Assembly (NCBI GenBank): GCA_029298735.1 | Contig: JANSLP010000080.1 | Coordinates: 52,840 to 116,839 of the forward strand | Reading direction: 5' to 3' | Length of the DNA stretch: 64,000 bases | Origin: Ophiostoma sp. CBS 140.51 | Lineage: Eukaryota; Ascomycota; Sordariomycetes; Ophiostomatales; Ophiostomataceae | The notes under the pieces: generated by a model | Seen by the model: only the letters and a program-made list of their open reading frames with translations | Databases searched by the model: none | What the model was told of the DNA's origin: nothing | Shown here: piece after piece, positions 11,470 to 23,451 of the stretch | Numbering within the stretch: position 1 is the stretch's first letter | How the letters are laid out: every line of letters starts with the position of its first letter | Made by a program: the position numbers and the translations under genes

Positions 11470-11869
11470 GTGGACTTGTTCACACTTTTCCTTTGTTTCG
11501 AACGGAGCGGTGGAGTGTTGTACATAATTGCATATGGAGAGGACAGAAGAGTTGCAGAAGTAGTAAAGCGAAATAAACCAGTTACCAAATATATGAAAAA
11601 CGAGTTGTTTGCGATATTGTTGTTTGTGCTAAGAACCTGGTGGCCCATGTCTAGTGACGCCGCTTTAAGGTATTTTTGCGTATCCAACCCAGACCTATCC
11701 AATGCCGTCCGTTTTGGCCATGCCTGGCCATGTCCCCGTAATGTAAATGCTGCAGAAGAAAAATGAGAGTTTCAAAAACGCCATTGACGCCGCTATCCAT
11801 GCTTTTTTGTTATCGTAGTCGTAGCCGTAGTCACAGTGGCTGTAATCGTGAGTGTTGCGTGGGGTGCCT
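11470..11869. other. Convergent 3' spacer
   Basis: Four hundred bases between convergent genes, with no ORF or repeat of note. It presumably carries the two transcript ends. Confidence 0.45.
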
Positions 11870-12331
11870 TTAGCTAGATGCTGCGGGTGTTGCCATCGAG
11901 GCCGCCGAAGCTGCAGGCTGAGTACCCGTCAACTCCCCCATCATCTTTTCTAGCACACGCGCCTTGGCCTGTGCCCGCTTTATCCGGTCGTCCACGTCTT
12001 GCACTGCCTCGTCCGTGTTGGCCGTGGGCAGGGTGCCTGGTTCGACGAGCGCATAGAACGTCCTCAAGTTCTTGAGAAGGCGGGCATTCTTCTTTTCCTT
12101 TTCGAGTGCGAGATGGGACCACACGACAGCTTTGCCCTGCAGCCGGCCGGCCTCGACAAACTTTTTGAAGCCATTCTCCAGACCCAGTGTGCGGCCCTCA
12201 ATCTTGCCGGCGCGCTCGCCATCGGCAAAACCCTGGCGGTAGCCTTCATCGTAGAAGCCGTCCTCGAGCGAGAAGAGGTCGTTGAACGGGTCATCCGTGT
12301 TGGACGTGTTGGCTTCCGTGTTGGTGGCCAT
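11870..12331 (-). CDS. LTO1: Lto1-like adaptor for ABCE1/Rli1 iron-sulfur maturation
   Basis: Single exon, 153 residues, minus strand, ATG at 12331-12329. The centre holds the deca-GX3 repeat: glycines recur every four residues in YDEGYRQGFADGERAGKIEG followed by RTLGLENGFKK (about residues 27-60), the defining motif of the Yae1/Lto1 family. The preceding DPFNDLFSLEDGF is also typical of Lto1/ORAOV1. In yeast the Yae1-Lto1 complex brings the ribosome-recycling ABC protein Rli1 to the cytosolic iron-sulfur targeting complex. A second helical segment (about 75-140) precedes an Ala/Ser-rich tail ending AASS. The C-terminal tryptophan used by yeast Lto1 to contact the targeting complex is not present here. 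It is divergent from methionyl-tRNA synthetase. Confidence 0.85.
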   Translation of the reverse strand: MATNTEANTSNTDDPFNDLFSLEDGFYDEGYRQGFADGERAGKIEGRTLGLENGFKKFVEAGRLQGKAVVWSHLALEKEKKNARLLKNLRTFYALVEPGTLPTANTDEAVQDVDDRIKRAQAKARVLEKMMGELTGTQPAASAASMATPAASS

Positions 12332-13352
12332 TGTGGTCTGTGGTGTGTTATGAGTTATTGACGTTCGCATTCTGTGTTTGTCATCGATAAAAGAACGTCG
12401 ATTTTGGCGTGGGGTTGTATGCGATTTTGACTTTAAGCCCCCACGTGACTTGCCTTTGACATGTTGACTCCCCTGATTTGGGCAGTTTATATCGAGCTGT
12501 TGTCGCCACCGTTTCTTCCACGACACACGATAAATCAAATATTTTATATAGAAGTCATTCGAAATGCATAGAAACTACACTTCGAGTCTCATTGTCATCT
12601 GTCGCATATTTTACTGACAGTACAGTAGCTTCTTGGTATCACGGGCCAGATATTGTCTGACTTTTGTCACCCACCTTATTTCAATGCTGACGTTAAATAT
12701 TCAGATAATTGACATCAAACTTGAAACTTCTTGACGATATCTTTTCATCCAATTCTTTGTAGAATTTTAAGACATGGTGAGAGATGAGCTTCCGGCACCT
12801 AATATTGGCATGCTCACAGCTCTGATCATCTCCCATCCCGGCGCTCCACTCCAACTATTGCGCCGACAGTTTTAGTGGACGGCTTCTGGCATGTCGTCAA
12901 TTAGTGGGTCTAGGCCCAAGCCGGATGCACCAACAGGGCCCTGACTTTGGCTCTTGCCTGTAGCACAACCCCTCCTTTGCTGGCTCCCCGCACCAATATT
13001 TTTTTTTGTGTCTTGCCTTTTGCGCCAGAGAATGCGCCTGGTGACTCTTTCTGCTTCTGGAAACACGCACTAACGCTCTTGCCCCAAAACGAAAACAAAG
13101 CACGAATGCGAGTAGAGTCACACCTCACCTCTTTCGTTCTCCTCTTCCTTACTCTTTCCACCTTCCTTTGCTATTGTTTGCCATCTGCATAATATCTCGC
13201 CATCTTCTTTTATTTGCAGCTCAGCTTGATTTGGCCACCGCCTTTTTTCGACGTCGACTTTCCTTTTTCTTTACGACATCCTTCTTCCTCTTCCCCTCCT
13301 CCTCCTCCACATCGAATCCTCCACGATCGTCAATCCCACATCTACATTCGCC
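12332..13352. other. Divergent promoter region with AT-rich patch
   Basis: Spacer between LTO1 and the methionyl-tRNA synthetase gene. About 12530-12780 is AT-rich and without recognisable coding potential. From about 13120 it is a C/T-rich leader running into the start at 13353. Confidence 0.5.
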
Positions 13353-15466
13353 ATGGCCGACGCCGACAACGTCATCCGCCCCGTCAAGGGCAAGAAGAAC
13401 GTTCTGATTACGAGCGCTGTATGTTTGGACCTAATGATATCATCTTATGATATGTCTCTTTGTGTCCAATGAAGCTTCATGGACTTGCTTTCTGAACAGT
13501 TGCTAACATTCTTTTCTCTCCCAGCTGCCATACGTCAACAACGTGCCGCATGTACGTCGATATATAATGAGGTCCCCAAAAGAACTGTCTATACTGTCCC
13601 GATACTAACCTACTCTAGCTCGGCAACATTATCGGTTCGACACTCTCGGCCGACTGCTTCTCGCGCTACTCCAAGCAGCGCGGCAATCCGACCCTCTACA
13701 TCTGCGGCACCGACGAGTATGGCACCGCCACCGAGACAAAGGCCCTCGAGGAGGGCGTTACACCCCGCGAGCTGTGCGATAAGTTCCACAAGCTGCATAA
13801 GAACATCTACGACGACTTCCAGATCAAGTTTGACTATTTCGGCCGCACCAGCACCGACTTCCACACCAAGATTGTCCAGGAAATCTTTTTGCAGCTCTGG
13901 GAGAACAAGTGGCTCGAGGAGCGCGTCACTACCCAGCCCTACTGCGAGAACCATGGCGCCTTTTTGGCAGATCGGTTCGTCGAGGGTACCTGCCCGCGCT
14001 GTGGCTACGACGACGCCCGCGGTGACCAGTGCGACCAGTGCGGCAACCTGCTGGATCCCTTTGAGCTGATCAACCCCCGCTGCAAGGTCTGCAAGGGCCT
14101 GAACGCGCCGCCCGTGCCCCGCGACACCAAGCACATATTTTTGGCACTCGACCGTCTGCAGCCCCAGATCGAGGAGTGGTTCGCCAAGGCCAGCACGGAG
14201 GGCAAGTGGTCGCCCAACTCGATTGCCATTACCAAGTCGTGGCTCGACAAGGGCCTGGAGGGCCGCTCGATTACGCGCGATCTCAAGTGGGGTGTGCCGG
14301 TCCCGCTACCAGGCTACGAGGGCAAGGTTATCTACGTGTGGTTCGATGCGTGCATTGGCTACCCGTCCATTACGGCCAACTACACCGAGAAGTACTGGCA
14401 GGAGTGGTGGAAGGCGCCCGAGAACAATGTCAAGCTGTACCAGTTCATGGGTAAAGACAACACGCCCTTCCATGCCGTCACGTTCCCGGCCTGCGAGCTG
14501 GGCACGGGCGACCCGTGGAGCATGGTGCACAACATCTCGACGACCGAGTACCTCAACTACGAAAACACCAAATTCTCAAAGTCGCGGTCCGTCGGTGTCT
14601 TTGGTGACCAGGCCAAGGACACGGGCATTCCGACATCCGTCTTCCGTTATTACCTCTTGAGCTCGCGGCCCGAAAGCAGCGACACCCAGTTTGAGTGGAG
14701 CTCGTTCGTCCAGGCCAACAACTCGATCCTGCTGGCCAACATTGGCAACTTTGTCAACCGCATTGTCAAGTTTGTCAATGCCAAGTTTGACGGCGTCGTG
14801 CCCGAGTACTCGACGTCCATCAAGGACGAGTCGTTTGACTTTGCCGCTTGGGTCGGCGATGTCCAGAAGCTGCTGGACGAGTACATTTTCGAATTAGACG
14901 CCGTGCACCTGCGCGCCGGTCTTGAAAAGGCCACCGCCATTTCGAGTCAGGGCAACACTTTGCTGCAATACCGCCTCGACAACGCCAGCCTCGAGAAGGA
15001 GCCCGAGCGGACCAAGGCCGTTATTGGCTATGCCCTGTCGCTCTGTGGTCTGCTGGCGTCCATCCTGTCGCCTTTCACGCCATCGACGTCCGACTCCATC
15101 GCCCAGCAGCTGAATGTCGACCTTCCGCTGATCCCCGATACGTTTGACCCGGCCTTTATCAAGCCGGGCCACAAGATTGGCAAGGCCGCCTACCTGTTCT
15201 CGCGCATTGACGACAAGAAGGTCGCCGAGTGGAAAGAGAAGTTTGGCGGCACGTCCGAGACGCGCGAGGCCGAGGCCGCAGCCAAGGCCAAGAAGCTGGC
15301 CGACAAGGAGAAGAAGAAGGCTAAGAAGGCGGCGGCCCGGGCGGCCGATGCGGCCGCGAAGAAGGAGGGTGAGGCTGCCACCACCTCGAAGCCTGTGGAT
15401 GCGGAAACAGTCGCCACGGGTGAGGCCAAGGAGCTTCCCGTGCGTGAGAAGCCGGTGGAGAAGTAG
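13353..15466 (+). CDS. MES1: Cytosolic methionyl-tRNA synthetase
   Basis: Three exons, 13353-13418, 13526-13552 and 13619-15466, all phase 0; 646 residues. The class I HIGH box appears as HLGN (residues 31-34) within PYVNNVPHLGN; the KMSKS box is KFSKS (about 349-353). A zinc-knuckle insertion has paired CxxC motifs (CPRC, CDQC, CKVC; about 156-190), as in the two-knuckle MetRS group. The anticodon-binding helical domain follows. The C-terminus (about 555-646) is a Lys/Ala-rich extension that may bind RNA (inference). There is no N-terminal presequence and no C-terminal EMAP-like domain, consistent with the cytosolic enzyme. The middle exon has only 27 bases and encodes most of the ATP-binding signature. 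It attaches methionine to initiator and elongator tRNA. Confidence 0.93.
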
Positions 15467-18258
15467 AGGAGCATGCTGGAGTGTCAGTTTCATTGTCAGC
15501 ATGTTAGAATGTAGAGTAGAGGGGCAGCATGGCGTTGAGCAACGAGCGTGTCGAAGTCTCGTCTTGTCATCATTTATTTATTTGGTTTTTTGTTTTCCGT
15601 CACTTTTTTCGTGTCGGCTCTAGGGTTCAGGGAGGGGACAGGCATTTTACTTGGGAATATACTTGACGGGGATATAAGAAATAAAAGAAAGTACACACTT
15701 TCAGAAGCCAGAATGACAACAACGCTTCACATGCCACTGGTGACACTGCAGCACATACACAACAGATGCGAGCAAAAATGACACACGGCGATAGCGTCCT
15801 GCCAGATGGACTGCGAGCGCCCGCATCTTGTGAGAAAGATGGTGTGCTCCTGTTCCTTATGTTCCTTTTTGTGCACCTTCCAAGACTTCTTTCCGACTGC
15901 CAGTCCGGGTTGCCCAATGTAGAAGCAACAGTTGACATTAGAGGGTGTACACCTCCATTACAGTCATTTACCCCTCTCGAACCAAACGATTTATCCAGAC
16001 ATCAATGACTGGAAGGAGGTAGATAGATATATGCAACGACCATGTTTACCTCCGAGATCATGTCCCAGTAACTACGAATATCTACGAAGGGCAGATGCTT
16101 CGGTTTCCGAGCATAAAGACGTCCCAGGCTCAACTCTCGACGAGAAAGAGGGGTTTGCCATACAACGTAGCGATCGAACGGCAACAAGTCGCATGCGCGT
16201 TCCCGTCAGATCCGGCAGGTGAGAGTGAGGACGATAGGCAGAGATGTGTGCTTGTGCAAATACGAGTACTCACATTGGTGCGTATACTTATGGATTACAC
16301 GGACACCGTCTGCCGTTCGTTGCGTGTTTTCCTTGCTTCCCCCGCATTTTGGCACGTCTCCTCTTTCTGCGGCGCGGCTTGCGATGAGTGTCGCGTGTAT
16401 CTTGTCCCTCGTAGATGAGCATCGCATCAGATGTCGACCCTGAAGACAGCTTCACAAATTCAGGGACCATCAGGGGAGGCGTCTTGTCAACGAATCGAAC
16501 CAGAGAACTACTCTTTGTTGATTACCATTTGCGGCTGTTCCTGGATTTCGAGGGGGGAGGTGTTCATCAAGGGACAAAGAAATGGACTGACGACTGTGTA
16601 AAGGAGGGTGAGAAAGAGGGGAAGAGACGTTGATGAGAACCAGAAAGTGTAACAGAACGACCAGAAAGAGTGAGGCTTGCCCACGCGGACACCAAAACTG
16701 GGAAAGCGGGGAAACGTAAAAGTGCAAGAAGCTGGCAGGCTGGCCGGACCTGGTCCTCTGGTAAAATGGGTGTTGTCATTGGCTCGATGTGGTGGTGGTT
16801 GCAAAGCGGTTGGAGTGTTTAGAAGTTGGTGGTTTTGTGGTTGGTTGTGGTGGTTGGATGCAGGGGATGGGCAGTTGGTGTGCGATCGACTAAAGTAGCT
16901 GGGCAAATGGAAGGATGCACATTCTGTCCTTCCTGTCAAGAAATTGTCCGTACTTTCCAATTCAGTTTTCAAAAGTTTTTATCGTTCTTTCCTTATCGGA
17001 AATTGTCGATTGTTGTGTCACACGAACGACAAAGTCAAGCAAAAAGGAAAGAACGAATTCTCCCCGTTTTTCTGCGTCTCTCTGAGCCTCACGGAGTTGA
17101 GGAAGTCCCCCCGGGTGTGAGGTGGACCGCCCGCTGGAGTGGAAGAGTGGGTGCTTCCCTTTTAGTGCTTCTGGGCCTACATACCGTGTCTTGTTTGTTA
17201 CAGCAAGAGCGACCGTGGTGAGGAGTCGAGCAGGTTGCTCTTTCCCTTTTGTAAAGCCTTAGCTGGCCGAGCTCCCCGCGGAGCCTTCTCCTCTTCCCCT
17301 TGTTGTTTCTCCCCTTTTCTGAACTCTTTCTTACTCCTGCATCGTCATTTTCAGAGTCATCGTTGTTCATTTTGACAAAATACATCACGCTTCCTTTGAC
17401 CTCACGTTCCAGCGCCTCTTTTTTCCTTTGCTTTAGCGCTGGTCTCCGCTTTCCGGCAATAGACTCCCCTGGTGCGGGTGCAAGGCTGAAGAGTAGGCGA
17501 GAAAAGAGTGAAAAGAAAGAGAAAAGAAAAGAGAAAGGAAGAGACAAAAGAAGAAGACAAGAAACTCGACCGAAGACCAGCGGACGAATACAAGGCTCGA
17601 GACCATTCAAGACCACTCAATATCTTCAAGCGATAACCCAAACAAGTCGCCTCGGCATTCACCGACGCTTCACCTCAATGACACGGACAAGGAAGCCGCT
17701 CGCTGTCAGCTAGAGTAAGGAAGAGTTAGGCCTTTCCCTTGCTTCTTCGCCCTAGCCCGGCCCCGGTTTACAACCACGGAGTACTGCAACTTATACATGA
17801 GTCTTTCTTTTGGAGCCTTTTCGTCGTCCATCAACCGAACGCGCTCCACTAGCTTGTCTTTTTCTCTTTTCTTTTTCAACAATCCTATTTTTTGCAGAGC
17901 CCGGCTAACAAAACCGTGTGGAGACGACGCCGTTCACGCACAAGTTTACATTACAACAGCCAAACAGCTTGTGCTTGCGGCCAGCCGATCTTCTTGGGCT
18001 CTTGGGCTCTCTGACTCTTCCTGCGGGGGTTCTTCAATCTTGGAGCTCTCTCTTACTTTTCGTTTTCTCTTTCCTTTTTTCTTCTTTTTATCCTATTCTC
18101 TCCGTCCTCTTATTCCCCCCTCTCCTCAAGACGTATAAGGAGTTGGGACACTACATCTTTCTTTGCGGCGCGTCACAGCTGCTCTCTCTTCCTCCTCCTC
18201 TTTTCGTCTCGTCTCCTTCCCTCGGCGCAGGACCGTTTCGCCGGCTACTTCTCCACCA
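15467..18258. other. Long spacer and leader upstream of transhydrogenase
   Basis: About 2.8 kb without a supported gene. The first few hundred bases are the MetRS 3' region. The middle (about 16000-17100) has mixed composition and only unconserved short frames. About 17490-17570 is a purine-rich AG tract. About 17790-18250 is a T/C-rich leader containing a good acceptor-like TTTTTTGCAG ending near 17899, so a leader intron is possible but no donor could be assigned with confidence. Confidence 0.45.
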
Positions 18259-21200
18259 ATGGCAGCTTCATGGTCTCTGCTCGTGCGCCCGGCCGTGGCC
18301 CACACGGCCATCCCGCTGCCGGCTCCGGTTGAGCGCCTGTCTCGTCGCTGCGTGCGCCGCGTCTGTGGTAAGTTTGTCCTGGGGCTTGTCGCGGGTTTTT
18401 TTTTTGGAGTACAATGAGGTCAGAGCTCATATCCGAGCAATTGGTGGAGACTGCGCTCATGTTGCACCTGCACATGCACCCGCATAAACACATGAACACG
18501 AACTAACATTCCAGACAATGCTCCCCCACGCAAATGGCAACACTCGCTTGGCCATTCCCGTCGCACGGCGGCATCGACGTCCTCGCTCGCCCTGACCGTG
18601 CTGCCCCGCCGTGCCGCCAAATCGCTGCAGCTTGCCCGTCACGCTTCGGTCCTCTCTGGCCCGCCGCCAGCCTCCCACAAGGCCACCGTCGTCCCAGCCA
18701 ACGCCACATTTTCCACCAAGGTTATCCCGCCGACCACGCCGTATGCCAAGCTCACTGTGGGCGCGCCCCGTGAGATCTTCCCCAATGAGCGCCGTGTGGC
18801 CCTTACGCCGCAGAATGTGGCTCTTCTCCTGAAAAAGGGCTATGGTCGCGTGATTGTTGAGCGCGGCGCCGGTGCCGAAGCTGGTTTCCTCGATGCCGCC
18901 TACAAGCAGGCCGGTGCCACAGTCGTGGACAGTGCTTCTGCCGTCTGGAATGAGGCCGACATTGTGCTCAAGGTCCGCGGTCCGATCCTGGAAGAGGCCG
19001 GCAACGCCCGCGAGGGCCAGACTCTCATCTCGTTTATTCAACCCGTCCAGAACAAGGAGCTCGTCGACGTCCTTGCCAAGCGCAAGGTCACCAGCTTCGC
19101 CATGGACATGATCCCCCGTATTTCCCGCGCCCAGGTTTTCGATGCTCTTAGTTCCATGGCCAACATTGCTGGTTACAAGGCCGTCCTCGAGGCCTCCAAC
19201 CACTTTGGTCGCTTCCTCACTGGTCAAACCACTGCTGCCGGCAAGATTCCGCCTAGCAAGGTCCTCGTTATTGGTGCCGGTGTCGCTGGTCTCAGTGCCA
19301 TTGTCACTGCTCGTCGCATGGGCGCCATTGTGCGCGGTTTCGATACTCGCCCGGCTACCCGTGAACAGGTCCAGTCACTTGGTGCCGAGTTCATCGAGGT
19401 CGAGGGTGTCGAGGAGGACGGTTCCGGTGCCGGTGGCTATGCCAAGGAAATGTCCAAGGCCTTCCACGATGCCGAGATGAAGCTGTTCTCTGAGCAGGCC
19501 AGGGACGTCGACATTATCATTACCACCGCTCTGATCCCCGGCAAGCCTGCGCCCAAGCTGCTGCCTACCTACGTCATTGACAACATGAAGCCTGGCTCCG
19601 TGATTGTTGATCTGGCGGCTGAGGCTGGCGGCAACTGTGAACAGACCAAGCCCGGCGAGCTGGCTACGTACAAGGGCATCACCATTATCGGCTACACCGA
19701 TATGCCCTCGCGTCTGCCCACCCAGTCTTCTACCCTGTACTCGAACAACGTCACAAAGTTTTTGCTATCCATGGCCCCCGTTGAGAAGGAATACGGCGTT
19801 GACTTTACGGATGAGGTCGTCCGTGGCTCCATTGTCACCCAGAACGGCGAGATTGTTCCGACAGCACCGCGCCCTGCTCCTCCACCGCCGCCGCCCAAGC
19901 CCAAGGAGATCGTCGTCGAGGAGGTTGTCCCTCTGACGCCCTTCCAGAAGGTCTCCCGTGAGGTCGGTCTCGTGACTGGTGGTATGACGGGTGCTCTCGC
20001 TCTCGGCAAGATGACTGGCCCCCTATTCATGGGTAACGCTTTTATCTTTGGTCTGGCTTCGCTCATCGGTTACCGTATTGTCTGGGGTGTCCAGCCAGCT
20101 CTGCACTCGCCCCTCATGAGCGTCACCAACGCCATCTCGGGTATGGTTGGTGTCGGTGGCTTCTTTATTCTCGGTGGCGGCTACCTGCCCCATACCATTC
20201 CGCAAATGTTTGGTGCCGCATCCGTTTTGCTGGCCTTTGTCAATATCTCGGGTGGTTTCGTCATTACCAAGCGCATGCTTGACATGTTCAAGCGTCCCAC
20301 CGACCCGCCAGAGTACCCCTGGCTGTACGGTATCCCCGCCACGCTCTTCACGGGTGGTCTCATTGCTGCGGCGTCGACGGGCGCTGCTGGTCTCGTCCAG
20401 GCCGGCTACCTTGTTAGCTCTCTGCTGTGCATTGGCTCCATCTCGAGCCTGGCCTCCCAGACCACGGCCCGCATGGGCAACATTCTTGGTATCCTCGGTG
20501 TCGGTTCTGGTGTTTTGGCTTCGCTGCTGGCCGTCGGTTTCTCGCCCGAGGTCCTGACCCAGTTTGGCGCCCTGGCTGTCGCTGGTGGTCTCGCTGGTAT
20601 GCTCATTGGTCGCCGCATCACGCCCACGGACCTGCCTCAGACCGTCGCTGCTCTGCACTCCGTCGTCGGTCTGGCCGCTGTCCTCACCAGCATTGGCAGC
20701 GTCATGGCCGATGTCAGCCACGCCAGCACCCTGCACCTGGTTACTGCCTACCTGGGCGTGCTGATTGGTGGTGTTACCTTTACGGGCTCCATTGTTGCCT
20801 TTATGAAGTTGTCTGGTCGCGCCTCGTCGCGCCCCCTGATGCTCCCCGGTCGCCACCTCATCAACTCGGGTCTGCTGGCCGGTAACATTGCCACCATGGG
20901 CGCGTTCCTGGCCATGGCGCCCGGTTCGCCGGCCATTGCCGCAGGCGCGCTCGCCGCCAACACGGCCATGTCGTTCCTCAAGGGCTACACGACGACGGCG
21001 GCCATTGGCGGTGCCGATATGCCCGTCGTCATTACCGTGCTCAACGCCTACAGTGGTTTCGCGTTGGTGGCGGAAGGTTTCATGCTGGATAATCCGCTGC
21101 TGACCACCGTGGGCGCACTGATTGGTGTATCCGGTTCCATTCTATCGTACATTATGTGCGTAGCTATGAACCGGTCACTCACGAATGTGCTGTTTGGCGG

Positions 21201-21834
21201 TATAGGGACGGTCGCACCATCAGCGGACGGTGAACAAAAGAAGATTGAAGGTACGGTGATACAGACAAACGTGGAAGAGACGGCCGAGAGTTTGGTCAAT
21301 GCCGAGTCCGTCATTATCGTCGTCGGCTACGGCATGGCCGTCGCAAAAGCACAGTACGCCATTGCCGAAATCACGCAAATGTTACGCTCCAAAGGCGTCC
21401 AGGTCCGGTTCGCCATCCACCCTGTGGCCGGCCGCATGCCGGGCCAGTGCAACGTGCTGTTGGCCGAGGCGTCGGTCCCCTACGACATTGTCCTCGAAAT
21501 GGACGAGATCAATGATGATTTCTCCGACACAGATCTGACGCTCGTCATTGGCGCCAACGACACGGTGAACCCGATTGCCCTGGAGCCGGGCAGCCCTATC
21601 GCGGGTATGCCGGTGCTGCACGCCTGGAAGAGCAAGCAGGTGATTGTGATGAAGCGCGGCCTGGCGAGTGGCTATGCGGACGTGCCCAACCCCATGTTCT
21701 ACATGCCGGGCACGCGGATGCTCTTTGGCGATGCCAAGGTGACGTGCGATGGTGAGTCCTCCTGTGCCCCGATTAACATTGTTTGAATCATGCTAACATG
21801 AACAGCTATCAAATCCGCCATTGAGACCAAGTAG
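18259..21834 (+). CDS. NNT: Mitochondrial proton-translocating NAD(P) transhydrogenase
   Basis: Three exons, 18259-18367, 18515-21751 and 21806-21834; 1124 residues. The first 90 residues are Arg/Ser/Ala-rich with no acidic cluster, a mitochondrial presequence. Domain I (about 95-480) is the NAD(H)-binding alanine-dehydrogenase-like unit, including [15 protein letters not shown] proline-rich linker precedes the membrane domain II (about 500-880), with many Gly/Ala-rich hydrophobic helices. Domain III has the NADP(H)-binding [20 protein letters not shown] and [10 protein letters not shown] motifs. The 29-base last exon supplies AIKSAIETK after TCD. The order I-II-III in one chain is the animal-type arrangement. 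The enzyme uses the proton gradient to make NADPH from NADH in the matrix. Baker's yeast lacks it; many filamentous fungi keep it. Confidence 0.94.
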
Positions 21835-22603
21835 ACTGCTTTTTTCTTGTCGTAGACCCAAAGAGCAAAGAGTCATAGACCGTACAGAGTCTAGAAATGT
21901 TGGTTTCTTGTTGATTTTTTTATCTTTTGATTCGTCTTGCTATATATCTCGTTGTAACTTTTGACTTTTTTTTGGCTTTTTTGTTTTGTTTATGAGGCCT
22001 CTTCAGTGAGAGCCGTTTTTGTTTAGTCGTTTTCTTTGATATCTATCGAATCTCTGCATGACTTATTGGTGCCTGCAGAAAGTTGAAGAAATGAAATGTC
22101 TGATCTGATTTCAATTGTGTCTTCTTTTGTCCGTACACACAGTAGTTCTCCTCAGTAAATGAGATGCCACGTTCGAACAATGACAGCCGTATGTCCTATT
22201 TGCGGTGTCCCGTAGAAATGTATCCGACCTGAGAGGTAAAGGATGCCTGTTTGTTGAATCCATACTCTCCCATCATCCCTTCCCATTGTCTCCTTCTGTC
22301 GTCTCCTTCCGTCTTCTGCTTATGCCTTTTGCTTATGCCTTCCCGTTTGTGTACAGCTCTCGTTTACTACGTTTCCCCTTCCGTCGTCTTTTCTGTCGTC
22401 TTCTCCATGTCTCGTCCGTGTCGTCTTGTGTCGTGCCCATCAAGTCAAAGTTGAAACTGTATTTACCTTCTTCATGACACATCTTCTCATTTGAAAGTTT
22501 TAACGTTTTTATTCCGTTTCAGTTCGAGGTCCAGTCCTCACTCTATGCGAGTCTTATATACAGTCGCTCCACTTCTCCGCCATCTCCTCCTCCTCGTCGC
22601 CGT
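21835..22603. other. Convergent 3' spacer
   Basis: Convergent region between the transhydrogenase and NDUFA12 genes. It is T-rich from about 21835 to 22050 and pyrimidine-rich from 22250 to 22440. No gene is supported. Confidence 0.45.
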
Positions 22604-23451
22604 TTATTGCCGCGGCGCAGCGACAGGCTCCCACGAGTTAATCTTGGGCTTGGTGGTGCTGTAGGTCTTGAAGGCGCCGCGGGTGGCGGTGTGGTTGGGG
22701 CGGTGCTCGGGGATGGCCCAGGAGCGGGCGTTGGACGTGGCCATCAAGGGGTCGGCGTTGGGCGGGGTGTCGACGTTGTAGGCGAGCCAGGCGTGCCAGA
22801 GAGGTTCGACTTGGGAGCTGTAGGCAGAAACGAGGACACGAGCGTTAGCGAGTGGACGAGTGGACGAGTGACGAGCGACGAACGCGAACAAGCGAAGCGA
22901 GTGAGGCCAAAAAAGAGCGAGTGCAGCGAGGACAGAAAGAAAAGCGAGCGAAGCGAGGACAAAAGAAAAACTTACGCGTCGTAGTCCTTATTCTTGTAAT
23001 CGACCCAGCGAGTGCGGACTGTGTGTTGTCGGTGGTCAGTAATGGTCCAGATGTATGAGAGTATTGTCGGGTGTGGACTCACGCGGCAGCTCCTCCTGCA
23101 TGTTCTCAAAGAACTTGTTGCCGTACTTGTCGACGCCGATGAGAGTACCAGCCTTGGTATCACCAATGTACTAGAAGAGTCGTTAGTCGGGGATTCTCGT
23201 CGAGACGTTCGTCGAGTTCTGTCGTCTTCGGTCCATCTTCAATCGTCATGGGGTCGGGGGCGCAGCGCGCAACATACGTTCAATTGGTGCCAGTATTCCT
23301 AGGGAGAGGAGGATGTTAGCAGAGTTACTTGAGGAGAGAGAGTGTGTGGCCATCGCCGGCCATTGATGTCGTCGATGTCATCGCCGTCGTGTCGACTCAC
23401 CTTGATACCGATCCGGCGCAGGTAGCCGAGCGTCCGCGTAATGGTCGACAT
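22604..23451 (-). CDS. NDUFA12: Complex I subunit NDUFA12 (B17.2 / 13.4 kDa)
   Basis: Five exons on the minus strand: 23451-23401, 23298-23278 (21 bases), 23170-23083, 23018-22976 and 22817-22604, giving 138 residues with consistent phases. The protein opens MSTITRTLGYLRRIGIKEYW and contains YIGDTKAGTLIGVDKYGNKF, ELPLRTRWVDY, EPLWHAWLAY and TRGAFKTYST, all conserved landmarks of the NDUFA12 family. It lies on the peripheral-arm/membrane-arm junction of mitochondrial complex I, where it takes the place of the assembly factor NDUFAF2. This is the second complex I gene in the window. Heavy fragmentation into tiny exons is notable; several exons are smaller than the introns beside them. It shares a 437-base divergent promoter with PGS1. 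Confidence 0.91.
22831..22960. repeat. GAGCGA/GACGAG low-complexity tract inside NDUFA12 intron 4
   Basis: Imperfect short tandem units of the form ACGAG, GTGGACGA and AGCGAAGCGAG fill most of the 158-base last intron of NDUFA12. On the transcribed (minus) strand this reads as CTCGCTTCGCT-like repeats, with a consensus CTAAC branch site near its 3' end (22844-22848 on the plus strand). Confidence 0.6.

Noticed and set aside
16485..16530. GGTTCGATTC on the minus strand, resembling a tRNA B box
   Set aside because: No A-box TRGCNNAGY and no acceptor-stem or T-arm pairing could be found at proper distances.
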